Assembly: GCA_977006965.1 (NCBI GenBank)
Contig: OZ345371.1
Coordinates: 2,604,001-2,668,000, forward strand
Length of the DNA: 64,000 bases
Reading direction: 5' to 3'
Source of the DNA: Phymatolithon calcareum
Lineage: Eukaryota; Rhodophyta; Florideophyceae; Hapalidiales
This document shows positions 10,401 to 22,590 of the stretch, in pieces (positions within the stretch are counted from its first letter, which is position 1; each line of letters opens with the position of its first letter). The notes under the pieces were generated by a model. It saw only the letters and a program-made list of their open reading frames with translations, ran no database searches and was not told the origin of the DNA. The translations under genes and the position numbers were made by a program.

Positions 10401-11229
10401 TTATCCTGCAAGGAAAAATTTCCTCTTTGGGCGGCCTTGGTACTTAAGGACCTCACTCTTTCCTGGCTTTTTGTTCCCTTTCTTGGAGTTCTCGACTGCC
10501 CACTTCGTGGCTATGTCCAATAGTTTTTGCAACCCTTTCGCATTCTTTGCCTGAAGAAGAACATCATCAGCAAATAACTGCAATGGATGTTCAGACACGG
10601 CTCTTTGTACTTGGGAGGCGGCTTCGGCGAACGTATCCATGAATATATTTTATAGGCATAGACTGAGGGGGACCCTTGGGGAACACCTCGGTCAATATTG
10701 TACTACGTTTTGTTTCGTCTCCTGCCGACATGATACAGGACAGTTTCATCAGGTTTGATACCATCCTTGTCATGTATGCCGGTAGCTTGTTCTGCAGACG
10801 TTCAAGGAGGATATCCCTCGGGACGCTGTCATACGCTGCAGATAAGTCGAGTACAGAAACGCACGGGTGGCCATTTTGAATAGTACTTTTTGCGCGAAGT
10901 ATCGCCAGATATGTGCACTTATCTCTCCGAAAACTGAGTTGTGCCCTTTTGAAGCGGTAGTGAATCCCTATGCATGAGTCAAGGGCGGAGTCGATAATCT
11001 TCCTGACCTGACTCAGGAGAGATATAGGGCTGAAGTTTGTCGCAATGTGCGCTGGACCTTTGCTGTAGAGGGGAATATGTGTTCCTTGTCGCCATTGTCG
11101 TGGAAGGCACATCAGTCGCCCACATGCCTCCCATAAAGCCAGTATCATGCTGAAACAGATCTTCTTGTTCGCGTAGAGAATCACAACGGCTATCCAGTCT
11201 GGGCTGACTGCTTCCCTCTTGCCGCCCAA
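10401..11229 (-). pseudogene. F-family LINE reverse transcriptase
   Basis: Two overlapping frames together show finger/palm motifs: NFSPISLLSQVRKIIDSALD, FRRDKCTYLAILRA, VSVLDLSAAYDSVPRDIL, a degraded FPKGPPQS block (family norm VPQGSPLS), then LFADDVLLQAKNAKGLQKLL with an intact FADD catalytic box near 10553-10580, and KKPGKSEVLKYQG. A frameshift around 10600-10640 breaks the gene. No RNase H follows. Confidence 0.85.
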
Positions 11230-12032
11230 TTGAATGCCCTTCGAAAATGCCTCCTAATTGGCATGTTAACTGTGACCCTCTCAAGGTTCACATTCCAGTC
11301 CTTCTCGGCTTTTCACATGCTGGAGATGTACGCGGAAAGCTTTCTCGGGTGCAATGGGGCTCCTAAAGACCGATTCTTCCCAGTTCTTCGCTCCTTGGTT
11401 TTCATGACCTTGCTCGCGAAGTTTGCAGCCACGCTAGGGCCCATCTTCTAGGTTCCTTCTAGAAATGACTCAAATTTATCCTTCTTCGATTTCCGTACCT
11501 TTTTCTTGATCAACGCTTTGACATTTTCAAGCTCTACCATGTCGACTTGGAGGCCCGTCCTTTTAACACTTTTGTATAGCCGTGTTAGTTTCTTGGCTAA
11601 TTGATCGAGCTCTCTATTCCAGAAAGTCTTGTATCGTCCCCACCTGGGCTTGTTGGATGTCCAGGGATTCGTAAGCTTAGCACAGAGTACATCGTACCAT
11701 GCATTGAGTTCGTCTTCCTTGTTACAAGCGCGCAGTCGTTTTATCATATCTGGCGTCAACGTTGATTTTTCCGAACTGGCTTGCGCCGCTCGTTCTGGAC
11801 ACTTCCTTGCTGATCTGGATTTGAATTTTTCTCTGCTCCGCAAAGATTTGTGGTTCAGTAGTCGGATTCGTACGGGTAGGTGCTCGGTGTTTCCTTCCTA
11901 AAATCCATTTTGAACATATTGGAGCTCTGATTCCGCTGCCTTCGTCAGAAAGATGTCGACAATACTCCTCCCATGATTTGTCACTAATGTTGGGCTACTT
12001 GTTGTCCTTATTCTCCCATTGTACTTAGCTGC

Positions 12033-12407
12033 TCAGGACACAATTTTGGTCCCCCTCCAGTTGCTCTTGTGGTCCCAAAGTCTATGTCTCGCGTTCTGAT
12101 CTCCCATAATGACATATCTTCCACGGCAGAATTTGTGTAGGCAAGCTAAGAATTTTTCGTACTCTCCTTGTCTTGCTAGCGGTGAAATGTACACCACAGC
12201 CATGGTAATGTTAGCCACATTTGCCACAACAGCTTGGTACGCCTTCGTCGCTGTCTGGCAGAGGACCCTTGTTGATGTTCCTAGTCTGGTTATGAGTGCC
12301 ACTCCCCCACGTGGTGTCTCTCTGCCTTCCTGGTGTCTCGTTGCACAAATCTGATCGTAATTGACCCTTATTTCAATGTCTTCTCTCTGGAACGTCTCTG
12401 TAAGCAC
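12033..12407 (-). pseudogene. LINE endonuclease domain
   Basis: The frame contains RGGVALITRLG followed by AVVYISPLARQGEYEKFLACL and VIMGDQNARHRLWDHK. The GDxNARH motif and the RGGVAL strand are characteristic of endonuclease/exonuclease/phosphatase-fold nucleases in LINEs, which nick target DNA to prime reverse transcription. Upstream catalytic residues in the preceding frame (12795-12373, containing LCTFNVGG) are split off by a frameshift. Not functional as it stands. Confidence 0.75.
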
Positions 12408-12922
12408 AAAAAACCTGGATATGGTTCTGTTCCATGAGGTTCTCGACTATCGCTGGAGTTACCGATGATCCACCCACATTAAAGGTACACAATTCGATGC
12501 GATTATTGAATATCATTGAACAGGTTCTTCCTTCAGCTTCCAAGTGCGATGCTGGTGGGGATCTTTCTCCATTTTCCAAGCGATTCTCTTCAACTGGGCT
12601 AGGTTCTTGCGTCTCCTCATCCGTTCTTTGGATGCTCTCCTCTTCTCTCGGTAACCGCGTCGTATCTACGGCTTCGGGACTTGCGCGGACTTTGCCTTGC
12701 ATTGTCCCCTGTTCAGCAGCTTCTCCGAGATTACTGTGTTGTGTCGACGACTCAGTCATGTTTTCTTCAGGGTTCGTGCTAAACTGAGAGCTCAAATTGC
12801 GGGCTGATATGCTCTGCGTACTTTAATTGTATGTTGGTCCTTTCTGGGGGGCTGGAATAATCTCACTGAGTTGAGGAGTTTCTCGCTGCTCTTCTGCGGC
12901 ATATCCGTACTGAGACATGACA

Positions 12923-13276
12923 TTATTCATATCTGCCTCCTCGAAGAACTTGATTTAATCTTCTTCCTTCCTTTGGTTGGTTCTGTACCATTGCCGCTTG
13001 TGGTAGTCGGCCGTCGAACCAGCCCAAATTTTCATGTGCTTCCTTATGGCTCATAAGGTCCTTAACGCCGGCTTTTTTTCGGTAAGGCTCTTCAACCGAG
13101 ACACAGACAGGGATCGTAACAATGCCATTGCAAGCGATTGGAGAAAAAGATACAATACCCAATTCGGAGAGCGTCTCACACGGCGGTGCAATTCGAATTC
13201 CAATACTGGTAGTTGTAGAAATCCTAATTGCAGTGATCTCGGGCGATGAATATCGTTTAATGGTCATGTAAAGCAT
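12923..13276 (-). pseudogene. Possible F-family LINE ORF1 C-terminal piece
   Basis: A 117-codon frame directly upstream of the endonuclease part and on the same strand. It has no recognisable motif. It is proposed as the end of ORF1 only because of collinearity with 15920-17112 on the far side of the hAT-2 relic. Confidence 0.3.
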
Positions 13277-13399
13277 AAAACACTACAACAGAAACAGCCA
13301 CACATTCACGGCCCAACTGGAAGAAAAAAGCACTCCCATTAGACACTATACGACATTTATACGTTAATTTCATGGTCTCTCATGCGCGCTTTCGCATTT

Positions 13400-15230
13400 T
13401 ACGAACTATTCCCGGCGATAGCTTTGCATACCAGCTATGCGTCCTAAAAGCGTTTGTTAGCTTCGGACAGTTGAGGAGTCATCCTCGGTCTGTTCTCGTT
13501 TAGAACTTATTTCGCAATACTCCAGATGCGCTCTACCTCTGCAACCTAACCCATGAAAAAATCACAGTTGACATAGTCTTCCTCTTGTCCTCCCGTTTCA
13601 CGGCGCTTAGCAAGACGCTGCACCATGGACGGGGTCTCCGTCGACATGTTTTCTTCCACAAGAGTAACAATTTCATTAATAGACTTAGCTTTCAGAGCTT
13701 ACACTGCGTCCCTTTCTTCTTCGGAAAGATCGTTGGAGCGACCTCGTTGAATCTTCAACGCGACAGACTCGAACAGCATATCAGGCACCATGGCCGCTGC
13801 TCTCGGTGTTATGTAGTGTGTCCCGAGTTTACACTAGTAAAATACAGAGCGCCTGTTGCTTTTCTCAGCGGTATCTGTTTCTATGAAGACATGCAAATCT
13901 TGGCGACATGAGGACAATGTTTGACCGCGAATTTGCGAGGATTTCGTTACAACATCAAATTCGGACAGCATCTTGTTATACCGCTTGACCTTACCTTCGA
14001 AGCGGATGGAAGTGTAGACACATAGGTTACCATCACCGCTCTCGCTTACTGCGGAAAATTCGTCCCGAATTTTCCAAAAATCTGCGCAACATTTGCACTT
14101 TCCTAGACCATCGCGACTGGTTGTGCATTATCGGCCTTAATTCGGTCAAGTTTCGAAGGATCGCTGCATTCTTGAGCTGTGTTGCGGATCTCATAGTGCC
14201 GTGGCCTGACTCTACAGTGTCATACAAATCAGTACGTGAATCCAACATGCGGTTCACTTCCAAATTCAGCTTATGGCCGTTACATCCAACATGGGGTTTC
14301 TCTCTCATCCGCGCTAGCCTCCGATTCGTACTTGTGTTATCGGCCACAAAGCGAACTCACCAGTCATCAAAATTCTTCCCAAAGAACTGGAGAATAGCTC
14401 GGAAATAGTGCAAAAGTGCCTCAGCATTGAATCGCGTTGCTTTTTCTGAAGAGTCGGGATCGGTGGAATCAACATCATGAACTTTCCCCAACAGGGATAG
14501 ACCCAAAAATACAAGACGTGGAGTGTGTTGCACTGTTACACCGGAGTTGAAACGAGCAGTAGTACAAGTAGTGCAATAGGAAGCAATCGCTGCGTCGTAG
14601 TGCACACTGCCGCAGGACCAGCCGTCGTGCAAAATAGATCAAATTGCTCCGTTCATCTCACATGAAATGCGATTTTCGACGAGCTCAACTCTCTCAAAGA
14701 TGATCCCAATCACAGTCTTGCACCACAAAGCAACCGAAAAACGAGAGAACTTCCGAACTTCGGCGTCGTCAACATAATAAAGAGGTAGACGTTTCATGAT
14801 GATCATACGAAGATACGCGGAGACCGTTTTTCGTACTCGGAAAGCGATCGAGATGCGAAATGGGATTTGATGGTTCCGCCCATCTCTTGTGCCGTCGATA
14901 GTGCTTCTTGGTACATTCGATTGAGCGTTATTTCCTGCTTCTCAGAGGTTTGACCTTTAGCATAACAACGCTTGAGATGCCCGTTTTGGTTGTTGAAACC
15001 CGTCTTGTCGATAAACGAAACGACAGATAGCGCGCAGGAAGGTTCGGGGCATAGGTACTGCGCATACACTTTCTCGACTTGTCGGCCGATAGAGATGTCG
15101 GTGATTTTGCGCTTTTACTTGCAGACGACGGACATGGGAGCGAGTACAACTTCCTTCGGGGATGGATGTTGCACGGTAGAACGTTATCGTATGGATGGGA
15201 GAGCAGACACAAGATTTTAGAATATCTTCA
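13400..15230 (-). pseudogene. Second hAT transposase relic (hAT-2)
   Basis: Minus-strand fragments in order: a BED zinc-finger piece at 15069-14803 (CPEPSCALSVV...GHLKRC, C-x4-C...H-x4-C spacing), a middle piece at 14632-14357 (MHDGW...), and a piece at 14347-14033 (ADNTSTNRRLAR...GCNGHKLNLEVN...MHNQSRW). These align with hAT-1 segment by segment, for example HKLNLEVN and MHN.(S/T)RW. Downstream, 13400-14030 keeps scattered similarity but no long frame. Clear terminal inverted repeats were not found. It is older than hAT-1. Confidence 0.75.
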
Positions 15231-15259
15231 TTTATATGAAAACCGTACTGCGGTAAAAG

Positions 15260-15680
15260 CGCGCTTAGAACATAAAAGTACTGTGCTGCGAGGTTGTAAA
15301 GAATGGCAAGCAATGTACAAAACGAAAGTGTTTGCTTTGCATCTGGTGTAATCGCGTAAGCACTATACTAGGCGGTTGCAAACGCGCTCAGAACATAATG
15401 TATTATGCTGCAAGGTTGCAAAGGAGAAGCCAGCATGGTGCAACCTGAGAGTTTCCCTTGCATCTGATGAAATCGCATAAGTACCGCACTAGGGTATACT
15501 CGCACGTAGAACATGAAGCGTTATGCTGCCAGGTTGCAAAAGAGCAGCCACCAAGGTACAATCTGATAAGGGTTTGCCTTACATGTGCTGTTATCACGTA
15601 GAGTCGACAGTGACGTTGAAAGGAAATTGCCAGCACGGTATAATCAATGAAAGTATGCCTTTCATGTACTGTTGCCGGGA
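15260..15680. repeat. Tandem repeat, ~120-bp unit, about 3.5 copies
   Basis: Units begin at 15260, 15383 and 15501 (periods 123 and 118 bp) with a partial fourth from about 15618. Each starts cgcgcttagaacat-like and includes GCTGC(C/G)AGGTTG(C/T)AAA, a CCAGCA/CAAGCA segment and TGC(C/A)TTTCATGT or TTGCATCTG. Units are clearly diverged. They lie just beyond the N-terminal end of the hAT-2 relic, so they may be its subterminal repeats. Confidence 0.8.
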
Positions 15681-15919
15681 TGTCGACGATTCGTGGTCAG
15701 CTGGCGCACGACTGATACATAGTTAGGGTACCTAAATTAGTGTACCCACTTCAGCAATCGGTATTGAAATTTCCAAAATATGGCGCAATGCAACTTGCAA
15801 TGCTGCAGAACGACCCGGTCTTCGATTTCTATTGAGGATTGCAATTCATTGCAATGTGAATCCATTTTAACCGACCCTTGGACAAAAATTCATCGAAGAT
15901 ATTGTAATTTAGATCCTCC

Positions 15920-16234
15920 CTAAGACCTGCTGCTTTCATAGTAGCAATAATTCTCGCTAATTAGAATTTCGGTCCTGATTCTGCCAATAAATGAAAGACA
16001 TAGAATTGGTCTTCTCGGCAGTACTTTCATGAGATCGTCATATACCTCTACCTCATCCATCTTCTCGAGACCTACGAAGTACAAGGGAATAAATTTGGAG
16101 CGATCCCGCGTTATTTCGTCTGCACAAAGCATGGATCTGAAGTTTGCAATAGCATTGCGCGTGCGCTGGGGCAAATTCTCAGGTGAAGGGCGGAAACGCG
16201 CTGTTGCTGCAGCGTAGGACTGGAATCGGCCCAC
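15920..16234 (-). pseudogene. Possible LINE ORF1 fragment
   Basis: A 104-codon frame with RNAIANFRSMLCADEITRD and a PILCLSFIGR stretch. The latter resembles late ORF1 regions of some LINEs but the match is weak. It is collinear with the charged frame at 17112-16561. Confidence 0.3.
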
Positions 16235-16560
16235 GGGCCGGAATGGTGGTGCAGAATCAGAGTCATTAGTCCGTCTGTGTGTTTGTTATGGTCGTAGAGT
16301 CCTCACAGCGCGGCGATTTTCATCGTTTGTGATGATGTAGTCTGTTCAACTTCGGCCCTATCTTCTGTAAGGATGACTGTCTGGTCGAGGATTACGGGCT
16401 CATCTGTTGGGCATCCTGGTCCTCATTGGCATTTCGTGCTCGCTCTGACTCCTTAATTCTCCTCATTGTACGTAGTTGCGCTTCAATACCCGTCACTCTC
16501 ACGCATATTCAGTGAGAGTAGCCATCATTTCATCGATTTTCTGGCCTATGTTCCCAGGAA

Positions 16561-17112
16561 TTATGGCCGATGCCGGTCTCGGGCTTGAGGAACTAAGACG
16601 CTCCATACTAATTTCGGCAAGAGAGTCAAAACCTTTCCTTGGGTGCGAGATTTGAAGGCCTTGCACACCGTGGATATTCCTACGCCTGCGGATGGTGCTC
16701 CTTGCAGAATAAGCTCGCCTCTCACATCGCGCTTGTTAAGACGCACTTCTTCTCGTAATCTCAGAAATCGCTCTTTGATTTCGCTGCCATGGACGGCTCT
16801 TCCTTCGTTTTCTGCTTCTTCGTTACCGGACTCACTTTCTTCACCAGTTATTTCCTCTTTCTCCAGTCCGCTGTGTTCTATTTCTCTGTTTTCGTCCGTC
16901 ATAGTGCTTGCAGCTTGGGCGGCGATCTGTTCGGCTCTCCTGAGAGTAGACTTATCGTAACGCGCAATGTCCCGTTCTTCTCGTACGTCTTCATCTGTAT
17001 CGCTCTTTAGTTTGTCGCTTTTCGCACAAGATTGCGCGTGTGAGCCTGACTTTTCCGACTCAGAGTCGCCAATGGAGCGCTCCGCTCTCTTATCGGACCG
17101 CAGGCGGGTCAT
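16561..17112 (-). pseudogene. Charged coiled-coil-like ORF, probable LINE ORF1 N-terminus
   Basis: A 183-codon frame very rich in Glu, Arg, Ser and Lys (for example ESGNEEAENEGRAVHGSEIK), with predicted helical, possibly coiled-coil character. LINE ORF1 proteins often begin this way, and the strand and position fit the 5' portion of the F1 LINE downstream. No nucleic-acid-binding motif is visible. It could instead be a fragment of an unrelated low-complexity gene. Confidence 0.4.
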
Positions 17113-17439
17113 GATTGCTGACTGCGAAACCGTTTTTCTCGTCGTTTTCTTCGCTCATCTTCTTTTTTTCGTGCTATGGCCTTGTTTACAAGTCTTGCCG
17201 TTCAATGAAACACTTCTTGTTCCCGACTGAATTTTCTTCCTTGTCGATGAAGATTTCTTTCGCTGGACGTGCCACGGCTCCCGATTCGGATCGGGGCGCT
17301 CAGAAGGGCCCATATCTCCGCAGAGTTTCCGCTTTGTAGCGCTATATCGTGCTCTTGCAGTTAGTGCTGGTCAATAAAAACAGGACTATGTTCTTCTGAA
17401 CCTCGATAAGCAGAAAAACCCAACTTTTTCTTTTCACTC

Positions 17440-17940
17440 GTAGAGATTACATCCTCTTCTGCGTGAAATATCCCTCCTAGGCATTCTGACGGGCTTGTTG
17501 TAAGTCTTCATATATCTTGAGTTGTTGAATATCATTCGTTGCTTCCTTTTTGACTTCATGTCTTCCCATGTATTCTTCTGTTTCTTCAAAGTGCTTTTCG
17601 TCTATTTCCACGCTTAATGCAAACTTTTCTGCTTCATGGGGTCTCCTCATCTACTGCAGCATTTGAGCTCTTGCTATGTCTGTGTCATCCGCAACACCGT
17701 TGTTATTCATGCGTATCCCAAGATACGAGAGCCTCCAGGATTGATGCAGTTCTCGTCCCGCTAAGTAAAAATTGTGCTTCTGAAGCCCTTTGCGCTTAAG
17801 GACTTCGCTTTTTCCAGGTTCTATGTTCCATTTCACCCTATTTTCGACTGCCGCAATGTTTAAAAACGAAATGCCGAAGTGGAGAATATCTGGCAAAACG
17901 AACTGATAGGGGACCGCTGGAGAATACCTCTGTCAATGCT
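17440..17940 (-). mobile_element. F-family LINE fragment with internal deletion (F3)
   Basis: Matches the 53.7-54.4 kb F-family LINE: the EEYxG helical region near 17460-17650 joins directly to a thumb segment containing GKSEVLKRKGLQKH and RLSYLGIRMNNNGV. About 240 bp present at 53882-54120 are missing here. A remnant of the GVPQGSP region lies at about 17905-17935. Confidence 0.65.
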
Positions 17941-18029
17941 GTACCACGTGGAATCTCTACCGTCTCTTGTCTGTATGAATAAGGGATCCAGTAAAAGAAT
18001 AGCAATTTCGGAGACCTCTTGTTTCAGTA

Positions 18030-18960
18030 TGTTCCTTGGGAATATTTGATTCTAAAATTTTATCCAAGTAACATTTCTCAATATATTTTCAGGAATTTCA
18101 CCGCAAAAATTCATGTGACCTTCCTCAGCGATTCTTTGGAAGTGGGGAAACATTTGTTCCACCCTCCACGTACGGTCAATGTCAAGCGTTAATCCGCACC
18201 ATCGCGCCAGCTTCCTTTGTTTTTGAAGAACGAATGATCCCAACGGCTGGCTAGGTGTATGCTGTAGGAGGTGGTTTTCAAATTTTTGCACTAATATTCT
18301 TCAGAGATTGTAGAACTTGCGGTTTTTCGTTATGGATCGAGCAGTTGTCCATGAGAAAAATTGGCTGCGTTCTGCGGGAACTTTGGAAATAGCGCGCGTC
18401 TCATTGGCCCACGTATCCAAGAGTGCGCTGATTATCTTGATTCTTCAGTAAGTGCGTTTCAGCCATATTTTAGAAAATATTCTCGTCACGAACGATAGAT
18501 GCAAAGTAACATTCCAATTTGCACAAATGATACGCTATTAATTTCTCTGTCTAAATACGGTGTGCTGCATATCGTGCAAGTGATCCGCATTGCTTGCGTG
18601 TAATGTTTTTTGACGGACTCATAAAAGCATAGATCCAGCGGTACGTAAGAAGGTCTCTTACTGGCTTGCCGGGCCGCTCACCCATCCCAGTGCCAAGGAA
18701 TGAAGGTGCAGGATCACTCAATCTATGAAGCGCGAGCTGCTTTAAAAGATCATTGTTGAACTTGACACCTTCCGTGCGTAAGTGTTCAAATTCCACCAAT
18801 AGAGCTTCTTGAATGTAGTCTACACAAGCGGAAGCCTTGCGACCACGTCCTTGATGAAACTTGAGATGCGTCTTCTTAAGTACACAGCCAGCGTTCTGCG
18901 AGAGCAGAAAGTCATCGCTCGATTCTCAAGGGTTTTCAATTAGGACTTTAATTCACTTCT
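18030..18960 (-). pseudogene. pogo/Tigger-like transposase relic (DDE superfamily)
   Basis: The minus strand reads a CENP-B-type helix-turn-helix piece near 18880-18700 (QEALLVEFEHLRTEGVKF), and further on PIFLMDNCSIHNEKPQVLQS at about 18365-18305. Next come PPPTAYT and VGIIRSSKTK near 18250-18220. A DN..SIH block followed by PP.(T)..(Q)P.D.G(V)I is the hallmark of the pogo/Tigger/Jerky DDE domain. At least two frameshifts and several stops interrupt it, so it is a fossil. Inverted repeats were not located. Confidence 0.65.
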
Positions 18961-19574
18961 CTTCGTGCACAAAAGCAGATTGTTCATTCTAGAGCCACGG
19001 AAGAGCATAGGAATCGCTTTTACTGCTTTGGAAGCAATATGTCCGTTTTCAGCCTCAGGAACGAAATTTTCCATTCATAGAATTACTTGCAGACTTTAAA
19101 ATTTGGTTGTAACATTTTGGATGGATCCTTTAGCAGCGGATTGATTGGATGATGCCAGGCTCTGCATCTGAGAACGGGCCATAACGACGATGGAAGGCTT
19201 CGGATTGGGAGTTTGTCAATGCGATGAGCTCCTTCTTCATATTCCTTCCCTCTTTATACACAAGTTGAACTCTATAAATAATTTCTGTCCCACTTTATAG
19301 TAGGAAATTGTATACATAGAGCAATATTTGTTCTGCAATCACGACATAGTGGTTGTAAGACGTGCTCCGTGTTGCGAATTTACTGAAATCAATACTTTTC
19401 AATCATGCAGAGTATTGATTACGATACATAAGATCGATAAATTTAAATTAAAGCTCTTCTAGAAGGTTTCTCAAATACTTTTCGATTTACATCCAGTACA
19501 AGTTTCTCTCCTCCACCCATTCGAAAAATCTCAGCATCTGATATTTACGCCTATGATAAGGGACAGACTATTTT
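18961..19574. other. No recognisable feature
   Basis: A/T-rich sequence with stops in all frames. Nothing supported. Confidence 0.5.
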
Positions 19575-20185
19575 CCGAAACTAGTGTAGTGATCGAATAT
19601 AACCTTGTGGACCTGTTTATTAAGCATAATAATCTCAACCCATCCGTATACATCCAAGAACTTCATGGGCAGTGTGGGTGCGCTGTTTCTGAATAGCATC
19701 GGCCGTTAAAAAGACAGACTTTGGAAGGAAAGGTGTTACACTAATTATGGCGTTCTCAGTCGGAAACCGCACGAACCAGAAGACGGATAGTGTCATATGG
19801 AGCGACTTTACGTAACTACGCTGCGGAGATTGTACATTAAATGAGGGCGTAAGGGCATCTCGATATATTCGGCATGTTTTGGACAATCTATATCTTTCGG
19901 CGTACACGCCATCATATCATAGCCAAATCATTGTTTCACGCATGAAGCTCGCCAACTGCGACAGCAATCTCATCTAAGCATAACTTGTGCATGTCAGTGC
20001 ACATCTTCGCCCACGAAACGAAGACAGAACAACGACCCGATCGGAGAGGCGGATTTCATGCATCACTGACTGGACAGAACAACAGTTCTTATTAGATGGC
20101 CGCTGTTGTCGTCCCTCTCACCTCCCCGATTTAGATGTACCTTAATTCCTTGATCTTTGCTCTTAAAAATGGACACTGCGCAGTC
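19575..20185. repeat. Unknown interspersed repeat X, copy 1
   Basis: Aligns with 42100-42655 and again with 42948-42998 over several hundred bases (for example GAATATAACC(T/C)TGTGGACCTGTTT and TTCGGCGTACACGCCAT). Both copies have broken frames with similar residues (MYAE.YRLS.TCR...VKSL.M.LSVF). It may be an old DNA transposon, but no known domain is visible. Confidence 0.6.
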
Positions 20186-22298
20186 TAGACTTCAGATATC
20201 GACCATCATTGGGAAGACGGCGTTATCCCGATTTCTGTGCCAACTTATTAGTCGCATGATTTTTTACTAACGCATCTGGTGACGATTGTGGCAACTTTCC
20301 TTGTTCCAAAAGTTTGTCGTCGGATTATGTTGAAAGAAGAGAGGTAAAGCTTCCACTGCAGACGCTGCGTGAAGTGTAGAATGAGAAAGAGGGTGTATTT
20401 TTGAACTCGTCAAATATAAAGCTCTTTTCAGGACTGGTGCTTTCAGAGTAATATTTTTCGAAACTCCAGTCCAAGGTGGACAGATCAGATAGAGCACGCG
20501 GGTGGTAATATCGAGCTTGTAGTTTAAGAACACTTTCTGAAATGGTGGAACTCCACGGACAGGTCTTTTCTTCAGGGCTCGAGGTTGTGCAATTTTGACA
20601 ATAAAATTCTCCTTATAGCTGTTGACATGCTGCAGGTGGACATCTTGCACTTGAACAGTCCTTCCCGACGACTCGCTCCAGGGCGGCATTTCCCTTCCGA
20701 ATCTATCCAGGGAGTTCGCAGAGTGCGCACTCTACGATGCGCGCTACTGCGCGTGCAGGACATGCCGCTCGAACGTCTGTGAGAGCTCATCACGCATCAT
20801 CCTGGCGAGTGAAATCTCTAATCAAATTGGGCTCCTGCTGACCCGTGCATGGATTATCATGGCATTTTCGGAAATTTCTACTACTGGTTGCGGAGATATA
20901 GTGCTGTAGAAACCTTCCATGTCCCGATTATCCTCAAAAAGAGACCGGATATGGGCCAATACAACGTTCACAGTTACCGGACGGGGCCAGTACCCTTCAA
21001 GTTCTTGAAATCATTCCGCCTTCCTCCACTGACTGCTTTTGGAAAATACTGAAGTAGTGTTCAGTATTCTCTCCGCCAGCAGCAGGCTCGCTCGTCCTCC
21101 TCGAGTTAGAGGGACTCGAAACTAGATGTCAGCAATCGCTGCTCTGCTTGCATCGGATTTGCTGCTGCATTACTCGATGGCCCAGGCCCGGTTGAAAGGA
21201 TTCTGAGACGAAGCTGTTTTCTTGTCCTGGGAGCAGTATTGGTGTCCCTTGGGTGATCCTTCGCAATAGATTGTACCAGGACGCTCCTGTACTGTGGGCC
21301 ACGATGATGATCCTATGAGCTCTCTCTGGCCCGATTTTCAGAAGCGTTACATGGATCAATTCCGAAGAAGAGTTCCAGATGCGCCCCAGACTGTCCCCAC
21401 AGAAATCACTGAGTTGGGCTTGGAGAACTTTCAATCGTGATGCTGGAGCTCCCTTCAGTGGCAATTTCCGGAGAACTACTTGAGATATAGAGAGAGATAT
21501 ATTGATTCGATTAGAGCACTCGTCACGACTATATCGTCGGGATCCCAAACACGACTTAGTCTACCTGCGTGTTTGTTCAATGCAGGTGGGATCTATTCTG
21601 CTCGAATTGTTGCCTTTATTTGCTCCAAAAGTGCTTGAAAGTTTCGGAGTTTCCACATGGGCGCCGAATTTGCTGACACCATTCCGCTATGTTCACCGAA
21701 ATCTTTCGAGCTGTTGAATAGCTCCATGACGCAAAGAGCTTGCCCTGTGCCCCCGTGCTGTGGACGTACTCGAGCTCTTTCCTGTTTCGTCTGCCTTTTC
21801 TGGAAGTGTTCCGATACATGTTTATTGTCCCGCGGCGTGTTGAAAGCCTTCCCATAGTGCTCAGCTTCGGCAGGGCGGATGGAGGAAGCTTGGAAAAGCT
21901 CGGTGTTGTTTGCTACACGTCTGGCTTTGAAGTGTTCCCAAACAGAAATTTGCTTAACACCATCTATCTAACGGAAATGGATGATCTTGCCAGACCTCCG
22001 CGTTGCACTTGCTTCTAGATTATTTATCTTTACAACCCAGGCCTCTCTTCTGGCTAATGAGGCGCGGGAACAGCTCGTTGAAGAATCATTGCGTGGTTCC
22101 TATTCCCAAATTTGGCCTCTAAATCACTGTTAGCATTATGAGTGCTTACTTGCCACTAGGTGGTTGGCATCTGTATGCGAATTCACTTTTCGGCGAGCAG
22201 CAGCGACTGTCCGCTGGTTACCACTTATGGTGATCCTTTTCATTCAAGCAAATTCTTGCCATTCGACGAAAACATCAGGAGTGAATCACATTAAGGCT
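20186..22298. other. No recognisable gene
   Basis: Short frames such as 20267-20689 (minus, 140 codons) and 21129-21548 (minus, 139 codons) lack recognisable motifs. They could be exons or fossils; nothing further can be supported. Confidence 0.4.
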
Positions 22299-22590
22299 CC
22301 ACGTGGCATTCGCTAGCCCAAGTTATGCCACGTCCTTGAAACCTGTACAAAAATTATTTTGCGGTAATGTCGACATTTTGAACTCGCTCTATTTCACGAT
22401 TTTGTTGAATTCTCAAGATACTTGCTCTGTTAACTCATATGGACAAGATTATTTATGAATCCAGATTACATTCCACAGCTAATTTCAGTTATGTGATCAG
22501 TGCAGCGGTTTTCTGCAACTCAATTAACGACTTGCGACGTCAAGACAACCTGAGAAGATATGCCAATGCTTTCCGTAGCTTGGACAGGTC
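22299..22590. repeat. Unknown interspersed repeat Y, copy 1
   Basis: Aligns with 52456-52745 (shared ATGCCRCGTCCTTG, TGAATCCAGATTA, GTGATCAGTGCAGCGGTT, CGACGTCAAGACAAC). No coding potential; ends not defined. 22590-22950 shows nothing further. Confidence 0.6.

Larger units (their letters stand above)
9444..12800 (-). mobile_element. F-family LINE, ORF2 region (F1)
   Basis: A decayed minus-strand non-LTR retrotransposon reading, 5' to 3': an N-terminal segment (12795-12373), apurinic-like endonuclease (12407-12033), linker (11843-11448), reverse transcriptase (11229-10401), and a C-terminal helical region (10081-9800) before an A/T-rich tail at about 9444. Several frameshifts and stops separate the parts. 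The C-terminal region contains an HQAEQFAL...EEYHG pattern that recurs at 53.6-53.9 kb and 17.46-17.65 kb, defining the family. Material upstream (12923-13276 and 15920-17112) may be its ORF1. Confidence 0.75.
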
